Made by a program: the position numbers and the translations under genes. Under the pieces are notes generated by a model. That model was not told where the DNA came from. It saw only the letters and a program-made list of their open reading frames with translations, and made no database searches. DNA of 64,000 nt from assembly GCA_030770425.1 (NCBI GenBank), contig JASJFT010000023.1:248001-312000 (forward strand). The letters are read 5' to 3'. The stretch's first letter is position 1. The number at the start of each line of letters is the position of its first letter. The stretch comes from Darksidea phi. Lineage: Eukaryota; Ascomycota; Dothideomycetes; Pleosporales; Lentitheciaceae. Below, one piece after another: positions 21,312 through 31,950 of the stretch.

Positions 21312-22268
21312 ATGAAAAACACGAATCTTGGACTGTTGACCGCATTAGCATCCCTAGCATTTTCCCAGCGATCGTGTAATAACGCAGAACACCTTTGCGA
21401 CTTGGGCTACGACGAAGTTACGCACCTTGGCGCTCACGATTCACCGTTCTTACGCGATGAGAGCACAGGTTTTTCCACATTTGGGAATCAATACTTTAAT
21501 ACAACTACGCAGCTTGATGCCGGCGTCAGGCTGTTAAGCGCGCAGGTACATATTACTCGGAATGAAGAGACGAAGGCACGGGAACTGCACCTCTGCCATA
21601 CGAGCTGCGCATTATTCGATGCCGGCAAGTTGAGCGACTGGCTAGTCGAAATAAGGACCTGGATGGATAGGAACGCGAACGATGTCGTCACTGTGTTGCT
21701 GGTCAACCCCGACGGCGTCGACGCCCGTGAGCTCGAAGGCGAATATGCAAAAGCCGACATCGCACGTTACGGCTATGTACCTCCCGACATTCACAAGCCT
21801 CCCGGGTTGTCCAACGAAACGCTCAAGACTTGGCCTACGCTAGGCCAGATGATCAGCAAGGGTGAGCGCCTTGTTTCTCTCATTCAACCGCTGGCGCCAG
21901 ACCTGGAGAACGCTCCCTACTTGCTCAATCAATTCGATTTCGTGTGGGAAAACGCGTACGAAGTCACCCATCCCGCGCAATTTGCGTGCAGCCCCGATCG
22001 CCCTTTCAAGGCCACGATCCCCAAGATGCGCGACTCAGGCCGGCTATTCCTGATTAACCACTTCCTGTACTGGCAGCAGGCATTCGGGATCCAGGTTCCC
22101 GACGATCGCAATATCAACAGCACGAATTCATGGGATGGAGAAGGAGGATTGGGAGACCATATCATGGACTGTTCGAACCAGGTGTTGCGGCAGCCGACCT
22201 TCGTACTTGTGGACTTCTTCAACGTGGGTCCGGCAATCGAGGCGACGGACATAATGAATAAGGTGTAG
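21312..22268 (+). CDS. Secreted PLC-like phosphodiesterase (PI-PLC X-type), possibly lost its C-terminal anchor
   Basis: 318 aa from ATG 21312, the start that puts a signal peptide first (MKNTNLGLLTALASLAFS). The catalytic-fold signatures are visible: YDEVTHLGAHDSPF, with the first active-site His, and RELHLCHTSC, with the second His region; then DWLVEIRTWMDRNANDVVTV and a core YLLNQFDFVWENAYEVTHP. This is the fungal secreted PLCX-domain family (PLC-like phosphodiesterase superfamily), with unknown natural substrate; enzymes of the superfamily cleave phosphatidylinositol or GPI. After the TAG at 22266-22268 the same frame stays open for 43 codons and ends in a hydrophobic segment that looks like a GPI-attachment or membrane anchor, TAG at 22398. 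Upstream frame to 21129 is open but unlikely to be translated. Confidence 0.82.
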   Translation: MKNTNLGLLTALASLAFSQRSCNNAEHLCDLGYDEVTHLGAHDSPFLRDESTGFSTFGNQYFNTTTQLDAGVRLLSAQVHITRNEETKARELHLCHTSCALFDAGKLSDWLVEIRTWMDRNANDVVTVLLVNPDGVDARELEGEYAKADIARYGYVPPDIHKPPGLSNETLKTWPTLGQMISKGERLVSLIQPLAPDLENAPYLLNQFDFVWENAYEVTHPAQFACSPDRPFKATIPKMRDSGRLFLINHFLYWQQAFGIQVPDDRNINSTNSWDGEGGLGDHIMDCSNQVLRQPTFVLVDFFNVGPAIEATDIMNKV

Positions 22269-22400
22269 AGGCCGATTGGTAGGAAGGAGATCACGGAGAG
22301 AGCGACTATGGAGTTCGAGGGCGCGGCTGGTCCCGTCCGAGCTCCTTCGCTTGGGCTTATTCTTGGGGGATTGGTAGCGCTGGTCGTGGCGCTGTTGTAG
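22269..22400 (+). other. In-frame extension after the PLC stop codon, GPI/TM-like tail
   Basis: Directly after TAG, the frame reads RPIGRKEITERATMEFEG, then GAAGPVRAP and SLGLILGGLVALVVALL before TAG. Small residues followed by a spacer and a 17-residue hydrophobic end is the layout of a GPI signal. A single C-to-T change (CAG to TAG) would explain the interruption. Confidence 0.5.
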
Positions 22401-22897
22401 GGAGGCGGAAGACGGGCCCTGGGGACATAATGAAAGAATTTATGTGAAATGGCGTAAGAGCGAGGGTTTGTTGCGGTAGACCATGTCAATCTTCGAATAA
22501 TACGCACATATACACAGAAAAATATCGATTGAGATCACACCGAATCGTCGAATAAATACCTGCGATGGCAAATCATGCGGGCATGCGACTATGAAATCTT
22601 CTGAGGTGGACGAGGGGCGCGACGGGAGAAGAGAAGATATTAGATGCTGTGGCCGTTCACAGGACGGAGGGGTGGGGCTTGCCGTACATGAAGTTAGGGA
22701 GACAAAAAATAAATTACAGAAATTCGCTATGCCATTGACGTTCACGTATCGTAGCTGAGATGGAGCATAGTTGTATGTTCGTAGGCCTGACGTCTGAGTG
22801 GAAAGGTAGAGCGCCAAGAGATTCAAGTTTGCACTGTTTGCATGTTCCCAAAAGTTCCCGAGTCAACTCCACCATCTCCAACGTCACAACTACTACA
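22401..22897. other. Intergenic region
   Basis: Downstream of the PLC gene and promoter of the next gene. No supported coding frame. Confidence 0.45.
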
Positions 22898-24562
22898 ATG
22901 GCGCCCTCACGAGCCTATATACCCTCTAGAGCCCTTCTTCGTGCTCTATTGCGACCTATTCCTCCCCGATGTCCTTTAACGCGGCCCCTTCCGGCGCAAT
23001 TTCTCCGAGGGAAACGCACCAAAGCTACGAAGCTCAACCGCGACGAAAGCAAAGGCATTCCCGACCCCGCGAAACTAGAGTTCCCCAAAACTTTCGACGA
23101 AGCCGAAGCGAGTCCGCTGCCAGACCACATGCTTGATGATCCCAACCTTCCCACAGTCTCCTGGTATGAGCAAGATCTCGATAGTACCAAGCCCGAGCGA
23201 CTCATTTCGCGCATTGCCACACCCGAAGATCGCCGCAAGCACAACGAGCTGAGCAAGATGCTGGAGGAGGATTTCGTAAATCCAGACTATGACGATGCCT
23301 TGCTCAACCGCCGATTGCTGGACGATTTGATGACGAATCCGAACTTTGCGGATTTGACCGAAGAGCTCAAAGCGCTGAAGGCGGGCATAATGACGAGAGA
23401 GGAGACCAAGGCACTGGACGAAAGGGTGCGGAAGGAGCACGAGCCGCAGCTGAAAGAGCTAGCCTCATCGTTGAAGATGGCGACGTATGAGTCTATACAG
23501 GAGTTGATCGAGGATCCTCAGCTGAAAGACGTGAGGGACGACCTAGAGGATTTACAGGAGAAATTGCCAGATACAGATGATGAGCAGAACCCAGAGTTTC
23601 AGGCGGCACTGCAAAGGGTCGAGGAGAAGCTAGCTAACAATGAGGCCTTCCAGAGGAGGGTAGCTGCGCTGCAAGAGCTGGAAGGGCAGGAAGGCAAACC
23701 AACTTCGGAACTCCTCGAGGCAGAGAAGGAACTGGACACATTCGATGAGGATGCCCCTGTCGACTCTCCGGAAGACTTGGACAAGCTGCTGGTACAGATG
23801 AAGGATCTGATGGCCTCTATGGGCGGCGACAAGGAGTTGCAGGCTGAGCTTGACGCTGTCATCAAGGAGAACCCCTTTGAAGAATCCGACGAGGATATGG
23901 ATAAGGAGCTCGACTTCGATCACCTCTCACAGGAGCTTACAAAGCTAGCGAAAAACTCCGCTGCCGCTGAGGGTTCACCGACGATTGACGGGAACGGCGG
24001 GGTTGTTGACCCGGAGCTCGAAGCCAAGGTCGACAAGATCATGCAGGATCCAAAACTGATGGAAAAGCTTATGTACATCAAGCAAATTATCACCGAGGAG
24101 CAACACAAGGCAACCGACATCACCAACATCGCACACGCGACCGCTCCCGACCCGATGACTCTAGAGTCTTCGCGTACTACAAGTTTACAGCAGCAGATGA
24201 AGCTTGCGAAAAGCGACCCCGTACATCTTGCCGCCCTCCGCCGCCTCCACGTCAACCTTCTACCCCCATTCAACATCTCGCCGGCAATTAAATCTTTTAA
24301 TCAAGCCATTGAGCTTTCATATATTGGCGCGAACGATGACATACGTCGTATTCTCTGGCGCGCATACTCCAAAGCGAGGACACTTCCGACGTTCTTGCAA
24401 AACCTCTCGGATGATGCGTGGGACTTGCTGTATTACTCACAAGCAGTTACTTGGGGCAGTAATCAGAATCGGCAGAAGCATTTGCAGACGTTACTGCATG
24501 ATCTAAGGAGTGTGGGGAGGGATGGACCACCGACGCATCCAACCACCTTGGTCAGAAACTAG
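22898..24562 (+). CDS. Conserved fungal protein with mitochondrial-type presequence, 554 aa
   Basis: The start at 22898 (MAPSRAYIPSRALLRALLRP) gives an Arg/Ala/Leu-rich amphipathic presequence without acids for about 40 residues, typical of mitochondrial targeting. The middle (about 120-430) is highly charged, Glu/Asp/Lys/Leu-rich and likely helical or coiled, with repeated short 'LxDPxL' helices (for example IQELIEDPQLKDV and VDKIMQDPKLMEKL). The last about 90 residues look like a conserved domain: FNISPAIKSFNQAIELSYIG, DDIRRILWRAYSKA, LSDDAWDLLYYSQAV. I recognise this C-terminal block as common to filamentous ascomycetes but cannot attach a function. Intronless. Confidence 0.75.
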   Translation: MAPSRAYIPSRALLRALLRPIPPRCPLTRPLPAQFLRGKRTKATKLNRDESKGIPDPAKLEFPKTFDEAEASPLPDHMLDDPNLPTVSWYEQDLDSTKPERLISRIATPEDRRKHNELSKMLEEDFVNPDYDDALLNRRLLDDLMTNPNFADLTEELKALKAGIMTREETKALDERVRKEHEPQLKELASSLKMATYESIQELIEDPQLKDVRDDLEDLQEKLPDTDDEQNPEFQAALQRVEEKLANNEAFQRRVAALQELEGQEGKPTSELLEAEKELDTFDEDAPVDSPEDLDKLLVQMKDLMASMGGDKELQAELDAVIKENPFEESDEDMDKELDFDHLSQELTKLAKNSAAAEGSPTIDGNGGVVDPELEAKVDKIMQDPKLMEKLMYIKQIITEEQHKATDITNIAHATAPDPMTLESSRTTSLQQQMKLAKSDPVHLAALRRLHVNLLPPFNISPAIKSFNQAIELSYIGANDDIRRILWRAYSKARTLPTFLQNLSDDAWDLLYYSQAVTWGSNQNRQKHLQTLLHDLRSVGRDGPPTHPTTLVRN

Positions 24563-27140
24563 GAGGTCGAGCCTTTAAAGGTATGAACAGCGTTACAATA
24601 ACCGTAGGGGTAGGCCGAAGGACATGTATAATACAATGTGATACCCCATAGCCGCGAGTCGCTCGACCCTGGCGTGACCGACCTCGCGAAATGCTCGCCT
24701 CGCACTGCCCAGGCCCAACGCAATTTCAGCGTGTTACCATTCTTGTATGCCAGCCTTTTCGCGTCCAAATGTGCTCGTCCCTTTTCGCAGTTGGCAAATA
24801 TTCACCATGGAGTTGCGCAATGCTCCTCATCTGCTGTGCATCGGCGTACTGCAGTGCCATCACTAACAGTTCACATTGAGCACTCTTTAGCTTCCGGTCA
24901 ACAACCACCGTGCGGTTTCTATGTCTCCTGTATCGGCCCACCTTTGGGGTTACGTTCGGTACGCCCGCCCCTCGCTTCTTGAGCGTAAGCAGAAAGTCAT
25001 GTCGTCTATACCGCAGACAAAGAGCTCATTTGAGGGACTGCGCCGGCTCTATATTTCCGCGCATGTACACGCTTCTACCGCTTCGAAACTCTTACCGATC
25101 TAGTCGAAATCAAGAATACTATCAATGATCAAGTCGATATGATCATGCCGTTCAGTCATATCCTGAACTGCGTTAAAGGGAAACCGGGAGAGAGGGGAGT
25201 GAATGTACTTGGAAAATCTCGGTTCCAGGACGACCACGGACTCTCCGACTTCGTACGCAACCAGCTCATCAGTAGAGCAGATACAAGCCCGAGTGTCGTC
25301 AAAGTGCCCGCGTCGTTTACGATCCATGCGCGAGCGGAGATTGCCGAGATATGAGGACAATACCCTGCGACGAGGTTCTCACTGCAACCCGGTTCGTATT
25401 TTGACCTCGATGATGAGAAATCCACTTGTGGGTCTTGAGTCACCAACAGGGTCTATGTTTTCGATAGTTTTGGTGAAAAGAAGCATGAACTCGTCATCTC
25501 TTGTGCCAGTCTGAACGACAGCATGGTCAAGACCATAAATGAACTTCACATCTCGGAGGATCATACAGAGATCATCGAGGGCGGAGTGCAGTATTCAGCC
25601 CATGTTTTCGTTAATGATGGACGGGTATGAACGTTTGTGGTCACCGCAAATCGAGGTGCACGCTGCAATACTGTCATCATCCCATCTTCTTAACCAATTT
25701 TTCATCTCTTTTCTTCAAGTCACGAAGCGATTCGTAGCAGCATTAAACGACTGGCGTCGGGATAGTATGCTGAACCTTCCACGCGCAAAGGACCAACGAG
25801 CACTTACCCACCATTTGACTCAAATTTTGTGTCGAAGATGAAACCAAAAGGAACGGCGAATTCATCCGCAAAGTCACAACTATCATTTATGCCAATGAGC
25901 CGCATCCTAGTCTTGCACTTCTCGGTTCCACGTCTTCGGCACGCCACCAGTTGCACAGTCATGCACGCACATGTCCCCATATCCTGAGGGGGGCTGCTCG
26001 ATAGTTCGTCCGAGTAAAGGTACAGCATGAGGCGTATATTTCGCTTCAACTGCAGTAAAGTCTCTCCTTGGAGTTATCACCACACTTGAGCCCCTGGACC
26101 GCAATTGGTGGACAGGTTGTCACGTCTGACGAATATGTGCTGTGTCAAGGCACCTTGCTCCCAAGAGGAGATGTGGGACGCGAGAGATCCAGGAACGCCG
26201 CTGTGTTTGTGGGTCATGCAATCGGCTGAAAGTTTTGGGCGGCGGCCATGGGTGCGTATTGTCAGAGAATGGCTGTTGAGAACAGAGCAGTGGCTTCTGC
26301 AACGCTTCAACGATTTCGTTCTGGCAGATGCGACGAGAGTCTTCTTTTGCCTCATCCTCAACATCAATTACTTCTGGGTTATCGTACTACTGCAGGCAAG
26401 CTCCGGGTGAGCTATCGTTATTATCTTCTGACGGATGCCTTGACATCACGCATGAAAACTGCAAGCTTGCATTTCAGGAGTATCTTGGTGGGTTGAACAG
26501 TACACGTGCGTTGGTAACGGGTGTGTTGAGATCCCAAACCGTGGTTTTGACTGTTGTGGTTGACACAACGTATTATCCAGCCGAAGACAGTCGCAAGGCA
26601 GTCTAATAGGCATGTCCTCGCCCCTTTTTCTAAATCCTGGCTTTGTTTGGCAACAACTACATTTGCATTCGTCTGATGCTCCACAGTCTGAATCGCACAG
26701 TTGGGCAATGGCCGCCTGGCCTAACCGCTACCATAGCAACAGTCTAACAGGAACAGCATAACATACCACAGCGTCAGACGCGTACGACGATCAGCTTCCT
26801 ACAAGTGTACATAAAACTCTTTACGCTACCCTCACAGTAATTTCTAACGGTCATTTTGATAGCTGCCACGCCGCCAAGGTGCTTCAGCAGGTCTCTACTC
26901 AACAGTCTCCACCGTGCGAAGAAGAGCATTGTCCCTGCGCAGCCAGACCTCCAACACAAACCAACCGATTCTTGAGCGCTCTAAGTCTCTGACTTCCTCG
27001 CACCAACCGAAACCCGAGCAAGAGCAGTTCATCGATGGCCAAGCGACACCTACCTTGAACGTTCAGTGGCTTGCGGTTTACGAACATTCAATTACTCTCC
27101 TTCGTCTGGCTCGCGGTATGAAGCTGCGACCATCCCAAAC
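24563..27140. other. Intergenic region with possible decayed minus-strand gene
   Basis: Between about 25100 and 26050 the minus strand carries protein-like segments in changing frames (for example DVKFIYGLDHAVVQTGTRDD and DEFAVPFGFIFDTKFESN) with no convincing introns between them. This may be an old gene relic or chance. Nothing else supportable is seen, and no start or family can be given. Confidence 0.3.
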
Positions 27141-28754
27141 ATGGCCTCCACCGACTGCGAAGTGACGAGGGCTCAGTCAAGGCGAGCCAACACCCGTCCA
27201 ACAGCATCGCCAAATGATCCTACCTATGGTAATGATACGATGGTTGGTCGCCCGTCAACATCGAGGAGAAAGTCTAGTCGAGAATCCTCCGCGACAACAT
27301 ATGGCGCAAGCGAACACGCTCAAGAGCGGAGCGTAGCTGAGATGCTATCAGGCAACCCTGTGGATGGAGCGAAGGCTTATCATGGACGACATCCGGGTAT
27401 GGATGGCCGACAATCAAGGTCTATGTTCCAACCGAAAGAGATTGTGAGGGACGGACCAAGATCTGGCACGCCAGAAGTTGTGCGCCAAGCCGAGGAAGGC
27501 GTTGCGAGGCATTCCTCTCAAAAAGCGCAAGTTGAAGGAGACTTTTTCGGCGATACTATATCGGAAGATGAAATGCCTACGGATCATCGAGAGCTTCGAG
27601 TCCATTATTTGTCAGGCCAGCGTGAGCGGGTTCCCACTATACCCCTTCGAAGCGCAAGACGGCCACTCTCGCCGTATCAGCTCTATGTGGTCAACCCGGA
27701 TCGGAGCTCGTCTCATTGGACGGAGGATAGCCACGCGGCTGTTAAACACGACACAAGCGAGGCAGAAGATTATTTCGGCAGCACAATCCCTCAAGACGCA
27801 GATGATATCCCTCTTCGCAATCTGATCGGACCTAACCGCCGGGAACCGACATGCTCTCCTTCTCAGGAATCAATCGAGTTACCCATAGGCTTCTCACCAC
27901 ACTACCATAGACGAGAAGAATACGCCGTTCATCCCGTTCATCGTCGTTATATAATCGCACCCCGAACGACAACTTACCCGCTCCCGCTTGAGCGCCTTCC
28001 CTCTTCCAGGCCCAGCGAACTACCACTTGTCGTACAAGCCCATCCTTCAAACGCTCCGAGCCGCATTCAGCCTCCAGTTCCACAGCTACCCAAACCATCA
28101 ACACACGCAACACGTCACCCCCACCGTTGGTACGTAGCCCTCTACAACTACCTCACCGAGCAACCGCGCAGCTACCCGCCCGATCAAATAGGCAATGAAT
28201 TCACCACGAACCTACAACATGATATTCCGCCGAGCCACTGGTTGTTGCGGGGTATACAAGCCATACTCTGGAGCGCAATACTTATCTATTGTTTCGTAAG
28301 GGTCGCAAATGTGGGCTTAGAGACTGGGCGCAAGTTAGCCTTCGAATGCTTTGAGATGCGGACCCAACTCCGTCTGGTGGAGGAGTTCGTCAAATCCAGC
28401 TCTACCGTGGACGCAAACGGAAATTCTGGAATCAGCGAGGCAGTTGCAAATCCATTGGCGTCAGTTCCGAAAGAGTTCTTCGCTCCGCACTCACTGTGTC
28501 TCCTCTCACCCATGAACGGGGCTGTCTTTCTCGCCAACGACTTCTGCACGTTATTACTGCTGGGAGTTACTTCTTGTGGGGTGGCGCTAATGGTGCAAGC
28601 GTTATGGTACAGGGTGTGCAAGAAGGTTATGGAACGGAGTGGGGCGTATGGGATAGTGACGCTTGGAGCGAGGGTTTTGGGACAGGTTTTGAGCTGTTTT
28701 ACGGGAGTTGGTGTTGTTGTAGGGATTTCTTGGTTTGTGGCGAGGAGATCATAA
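27141..28754 (+). CDS. Three-pass membrane protein with long disordered N-terminal region, 537 aa
   Basis: ATG 27141 (MASTDCEVTRAQSRR) is the first ATG in the open frame. Residues 1-350 are polar, Ser/Arg/Pro-rich and probably cytoplasmic. Two related acidic motifs are visible: EGDFFGDTISEDE (about residue 132) and AEDYFGSTIPQDADD (about residue 208), each about 75 residues apart, perhaps short docking motifs. The C-terminal third has three hydrophobic helices (LLRGIQAILWSAILIYCFV; CTLLLLGVTSCGVALMVQAL; VLSCFTGVGVVVGISWFV). There is no enzyme signature. The family is not recognised; the layout is common in fungal nuclear-envelope or ER proteins, which is only an analogy. Confidence 0.7.
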   Translation: MASTDCEVTRAQSRRANTRPTASPNDPTYGNDTMVGRPSTSRRKSSRESSATTYGASEHAQERSVAEMLSGNPVDGAKAYHGRHPGMDGRQSRSMFQPKEIVRDGPRSGTPEVVRQAEEGVARHSSQKAQVEGDFFGDTISEDEMPTDHRELRVHYLSGQRERVPTIPLRSARRPLSPYQLYVVNPDRSSSHWTEDSHAAVKHDTSEAEDYFGSTIPQDADDIPLRNLIGPNRREPTCSPSQESIELPIGFSPHYHRREEYAVHPVHRRYIIAPRTTTYPLPLERLPSSRPSELPLVVQAHPSNAPSRIQPPVPQLPKPSTHATRHPHRWYVALYNYLTEQPRSYPPDQIGNEFTTNLQHDIPPSHWLLRGIQAILWSAILIYCFVRVANVGLETGRKLAFECFEMRTQLRLVEEFVKSSSTVDANGNSGISEAVANPLASVPKEFFAPHSLCLLSPMNGAVFLANDFCTLLLLGVTSCGVALMVQALWYRVCKKVMERSGAYGIVTLGARVLGQVLSCFTGVGVVVGISWFVARRS

Positions 28755-29900
28755 CGGGTAGCGAAGGATGCGAAGACTTCAAGGGCAGGTTTGGTTGTGT
28801 GGTAATGCAGTGTCGTCATTATCGGCATACTAGGGTAAAGAGTGGGTGGTCTTCATGAATGTGTGAGGAAAGACAAGCGGCGTAATCCCTAAGAGCCTTA
28901 ACCAGAAGAGCATCCCGAATGAGAAGTAGTAATATGCGGAATGTATAGAGTAAAGAAGACCGTGTTCTGTTTCATTTGTAACAATTATCCATATTAGCAC
29001 CAATATGCTTAACTATATCGATATCGGGGCGATCGTTGCCAACCTCCCTGAGCTTAACTTCTCAGTACCATGTTCAAATGCTGCCGGCAAACGTTCTTGC
29101 AATTGCCAACCCCGCCGACACCACTGGCATTGCCGGCGGAGCTATGGTACGACGTGGGCGGGCCGGGCAGTAGCGACCAGACCCTGCGTAGAGCTAAAGG
29201 TCGTTCCAGCCGAGGCGACTGCGGGCTACCCGCCACGACAGGGAGCACCACTCGAAGCGTTGTTAAAGCGGGAGACGCAGAGTATGTAGCAGTCGGGTAA
29301 AATGAGCCGTCATACGGGATCGGGCTCCCGCACATGGTTGCATTTGGATATGCAACGCGGCCACATAGGCCGAGCTGAGTGCGCCAGCGGGGCTACCGCG
29401 AATGTGAGCGTACTGGCCCACTTGGAGGGAGGTGAAGGGTCGAGAGGCAGGTCTATGGACCAAAGCCAAAGATGACGCTATTCCGGATCCAGACAGCGCC
29501 CTGAGGAGCCAGGGTGAAGAAAGGAAGGAGGAAGGCGTGGGGTTAGAGACTGTAGACTAAAGGTGAAAAGACTGTGTATAGTGACGTAAGAAGTTGGAAG
29601 GAAGGGAGAGGAACGAAACGGCGAGCCGAGAGCGAATTAGGCCGGAGATTAGTAATGTAGGCAATTAGAAGGAGAGAGAGAGGAAGGGGGTGGGGCGCAA
29701 GTAGATGGAAAAATGATGCGAAAAAGGTGAGATATCCCGCATGCATTTAGTTATGAATCTCCGTGGGTATCTTAGCCAGTAAACGCCAGCATATGCAGGG
29801 AAACCTCCCGTAACTCCTCCGAAACACTCATTCCGAAGACCTTTGAATAGCTGCGCCGTGACCAACAACCATATCCATGCCCTTTAGACCGTCGTGTGCC
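28755..29900. other. Intergenic region
   Basis: Includes a GC-rich stretch (about 29080-29480) with overlapping 70-95 codon frames on both strands, none with family resemblance or splice signals. 29500-29750 is purine-rich on the plus strand (3' region of the minus-strand NatD gene). No gene supported. Confidence 0.45.
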
Positions 29901-30716
29901 CTATTCGCCCAAACCAGCCATAGGCCACATCTTGCTCATGATCATGTAGTCGGCCTCAATGACCCTGGTGCGAGTCTCGCGATCTGGCGGCGAAGCCACA
30001 TCCTTAACATACCCTAGCTTCTTGTAGGCTTCGATAGCGCCCACGTTGCTCTTGAAGACGGTTAACATGACTTTGGTGAGACCCACCATGTCCGCCATGG
30101 CCTCAATGGTGAAGACGAGGAACTTGCCGATGCCCTTTCCGCGGAACTTCTCGCCAATGTGCACCTCGTAGATATAGGCGACGGTGCGGTGTTGGTGTGG
30201 CGCATCGTCTTGCGTGAGCATGAAAGATGCGAAGCCGACGATGTCGGAAGTGAAGCCAGGAGCGAAGGTCTCGTCGGTACCGGGGGCGGCGCGGATCAGA
30301 AGGTACATCATGTTGGGGTCATACATCTCCTTCGCTTTCCTCACGGCGTCCCAGCCAATGCTGGAGGACTTGTAGTCATCTCCAGAAGTGTGCTCAATGA
30401 TGCGGAAACAAGCTTCGAGATCTGCCGCCGAAAGCTCGCTCGCGCACTGGAGCTCAAGCTTGACGTCGATCATGCCTTGGATGCGCTTCCTTCGCTCTTG
30501 CACCCAGAGCGCCTCGAGGGCGCCATTGTCCCAGTCTTTGAAGACTCGCTTGGGTGAATGACGACGATCCGTCTCCTCTCCATCGTGGAAGGTCTTGTTG
30601 ACTGAAGCGGCTTTGTCGCCCCGGAGCTTCCTCTCTTTGGCAGCGCAGGCCGCAACTGACCTGGGGTTGGTGGTTGTCTTACATCTGAGCTTGGAAGCGC
30701 GGGCGCGCCCGATCAT
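29901..30716 (-). CDS. NAT4: N-alpha-acetyltransferase NatD (Naa40/Nat4-like)
   Basis: 271 aa from ATG 30716 (MIGRARASKLR); an in-frame ATG at 30815 would add 33 residues that do not look conserved. The GNAT core is complete: AYIYEVHIGEKFRGKGIGKFL (motif A, R-x-x-G-x-G, about residues 180-200), then GLTKVMLTVFKSNVGAIEAYKKLGY, a stretch strongly characteristic of Naa40. The N-terminal helix with a WDNGALEALWVQERRKR segment also fits. NatD acetylates the N-terminal serine of histones H4 and H2A; the substrate-binding region was not analysed residue by residue. Runs divergently from the LYR gene across 235 bp. Intronless. Confidence 0.88.
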   Translation of the reverse strand: MIGRARASKLRCKTTTNPRSVAACAAKERKLRGDKAASVNKTFHDGEETDRRHSPKRVFKDWDNGALEALWVQERRKRIQGMIDVKLELQCASELSAADLEACFRIIEHTSGDDYKSSSIGWDAVRKAKEMYDPNMMYLLIRAAPGTDETFAPGFTSDIVGFASFMLTQDDAPHQHRTVAYIYEVHIGEKFRGKGIGKFLVFTIEAMADMVGLTKVMLTVFKSNVGAIEAYKKLGYVKDVASPPDRETRTRVIEADYMIMSKMWPMAGLGE

Positions 30717-30951
30717 TGCGACGCCTTGTGATGGAGAGTTTGGAAGGAACCGAGTGTGGATGGAGGGGAACGTTTGAGACGCGAAGAGGAACGCGCCGTT
30801 CTGCCAGGCGGTCAAGGACAGGCCCGCAGGGGCCAGCTTTTACGTCAGCGAACACCGTCTTCTTTTCGCAGAGCCCCACTCATCCATCATTCATCTTCTT
30901 CTGCGTTTCTAGATATCTATCGTTTCTCGCTCCTCCAAAACGCGTAAAGCC
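30717..30951. promoter_or_regulatory. Bidirectional promoter between NatD and LYR-protein genes
   Basis: The 235 bp between the two start codons must contain both promoters. No obvious TATA box; pyrimidine-rich tracts sit before the LYR gene's ATG (TTCTTCTGCGTTTCTAG and following). Shared regulation is an inference from layout. Confidence 0.45.
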
Positions 30952-31323
30952 ATGAGAGCAACTAGAACAAGCTATGCGATGGTCGGACAGGCGCCTACTA
31001 GACTGCGGCTACGAGGGAAAACCCCCTTGGGCCTGGATCACTTCATTCAGCGACAACGTGCATTAGCATTGTGGAGGGACATTCTTCGAAGCACGGCATC
31101 CATCTCAGACGTGCCGACAAGGAATGACATGCGCCGGTTCGCGAGAGCAGAGTTCGAGCAACACAAGCATGTCACTGACCTGGGTCACATCCGATACTTG
31201 ATTTCAGTACGTCTACCCACCGAGATAGTGAAGAAGAACTACTGATAGCGGACTGTGCAGTTGGGAAAGACGCAGTTCGATACTATGAAGAGCTCACTAA
31301 TCAACTCGGGTATCTTGGAATGA
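30952..31323 (+). CDS. LYR-motif mitochondrial protein, LYRM2-like
   Basis: Exons 30952-31206 and 31261-31323 joined by a 54-nt GTACGT...GTGCAG intron in phase 0, 105 aa. Sequence landmarks: LDHFIQRQRALALWRDILR, in which the LYR triplet is LWR; MRRFARAEFEQHKHVTDLGH, matching the conserved R-x-x-A-R-x-E-F-E block with a downstream IRYLIS; and a C-terminal GKTQFDTMKSSL. This matches complex1_LYR proteins of the LYRM2 type, which in other organisms bind acyl-carrier protein and act in respiratory complex I (N-module) assembly. The N-terminal about 15 residues are basic and could be a targeting sequence. Short for a standalone protein but normal for the family. Without splicing, the frame would end in 14 non-conserved residues. 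Confidence 0.88.
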
Positions 31324-31950
31324 GCAGCCACGGTTCCTGCGGTCAAAACTTGTTGTTACAGATCACTCAATCGCAATAGCTCCCCCATTCTTGTCTTAAC
31401 CTACGGACAAAATTCAAAGGTACGCAATTCAATCCTATTCTACTGTATCACTGACATATCATGCAGGACTCTGGACTATGCATTGTGTACTTGGCGCCCT
31501 TCCTCAGCGATACATTCACTAGGATGGTGGGGGCGCTGGCTGACTAGAATACTCCTAAGTAACCAGTCCAGCAACGTTTTATACGCGCACAGCTTAGCCT
31601 AGTTAAGCAAAAACGTGAAGGTGCCAATATCAGCCATAAGGTTTTTCTACTGTACTTCACTTTTGCCTTGCATACCGTCAAGTAGCACCTGCCCTTTTAC
31701 ACTTTTCTGCTTAGTTGAACTCCACACTCTTCCGCTTAATTGAAACTCCGTGTTTCAGTCCTCCCTCTTGCACTACCACATCCAGCAACTCTGGCCCCGC
31801 TTGTCCTTTCTCGCCATACAGCAAAGTATTCGCTGAGCACTGCGCTGTTCCGACCACAAACCGTTCCTTGACATATCGAAAGCTCATATGCTCGGGACCG
31901 CTAGGACAACCCCAATTTCCAGGTCTTTCGACACAACGATCAAAATTCCC
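31324..31950. other. Intergenic region
   Basis: Nothing supported; the last about 200 bp are upstream of the monooxygenase relic and show only open stretches without family resemblance. Confidence 0.45.

Noticed and set aside
25100..26050. Possible minus-strand multi-exon gene
   Set aside because: Protein-like stretches occur but I found no donor/acceptor set joining them in frame, and no family resemblance; kept only as a possible relic.
28286..28828. 180-codon minus-strand frame
   Set aside because: Antisense shadow of the three-pass membrane-protein gene.
29005..29335. Overlapping frames of 76-94 codons on both strands
   Set aside because: High GC explains lack of stops; no signal peptide, intron or family.
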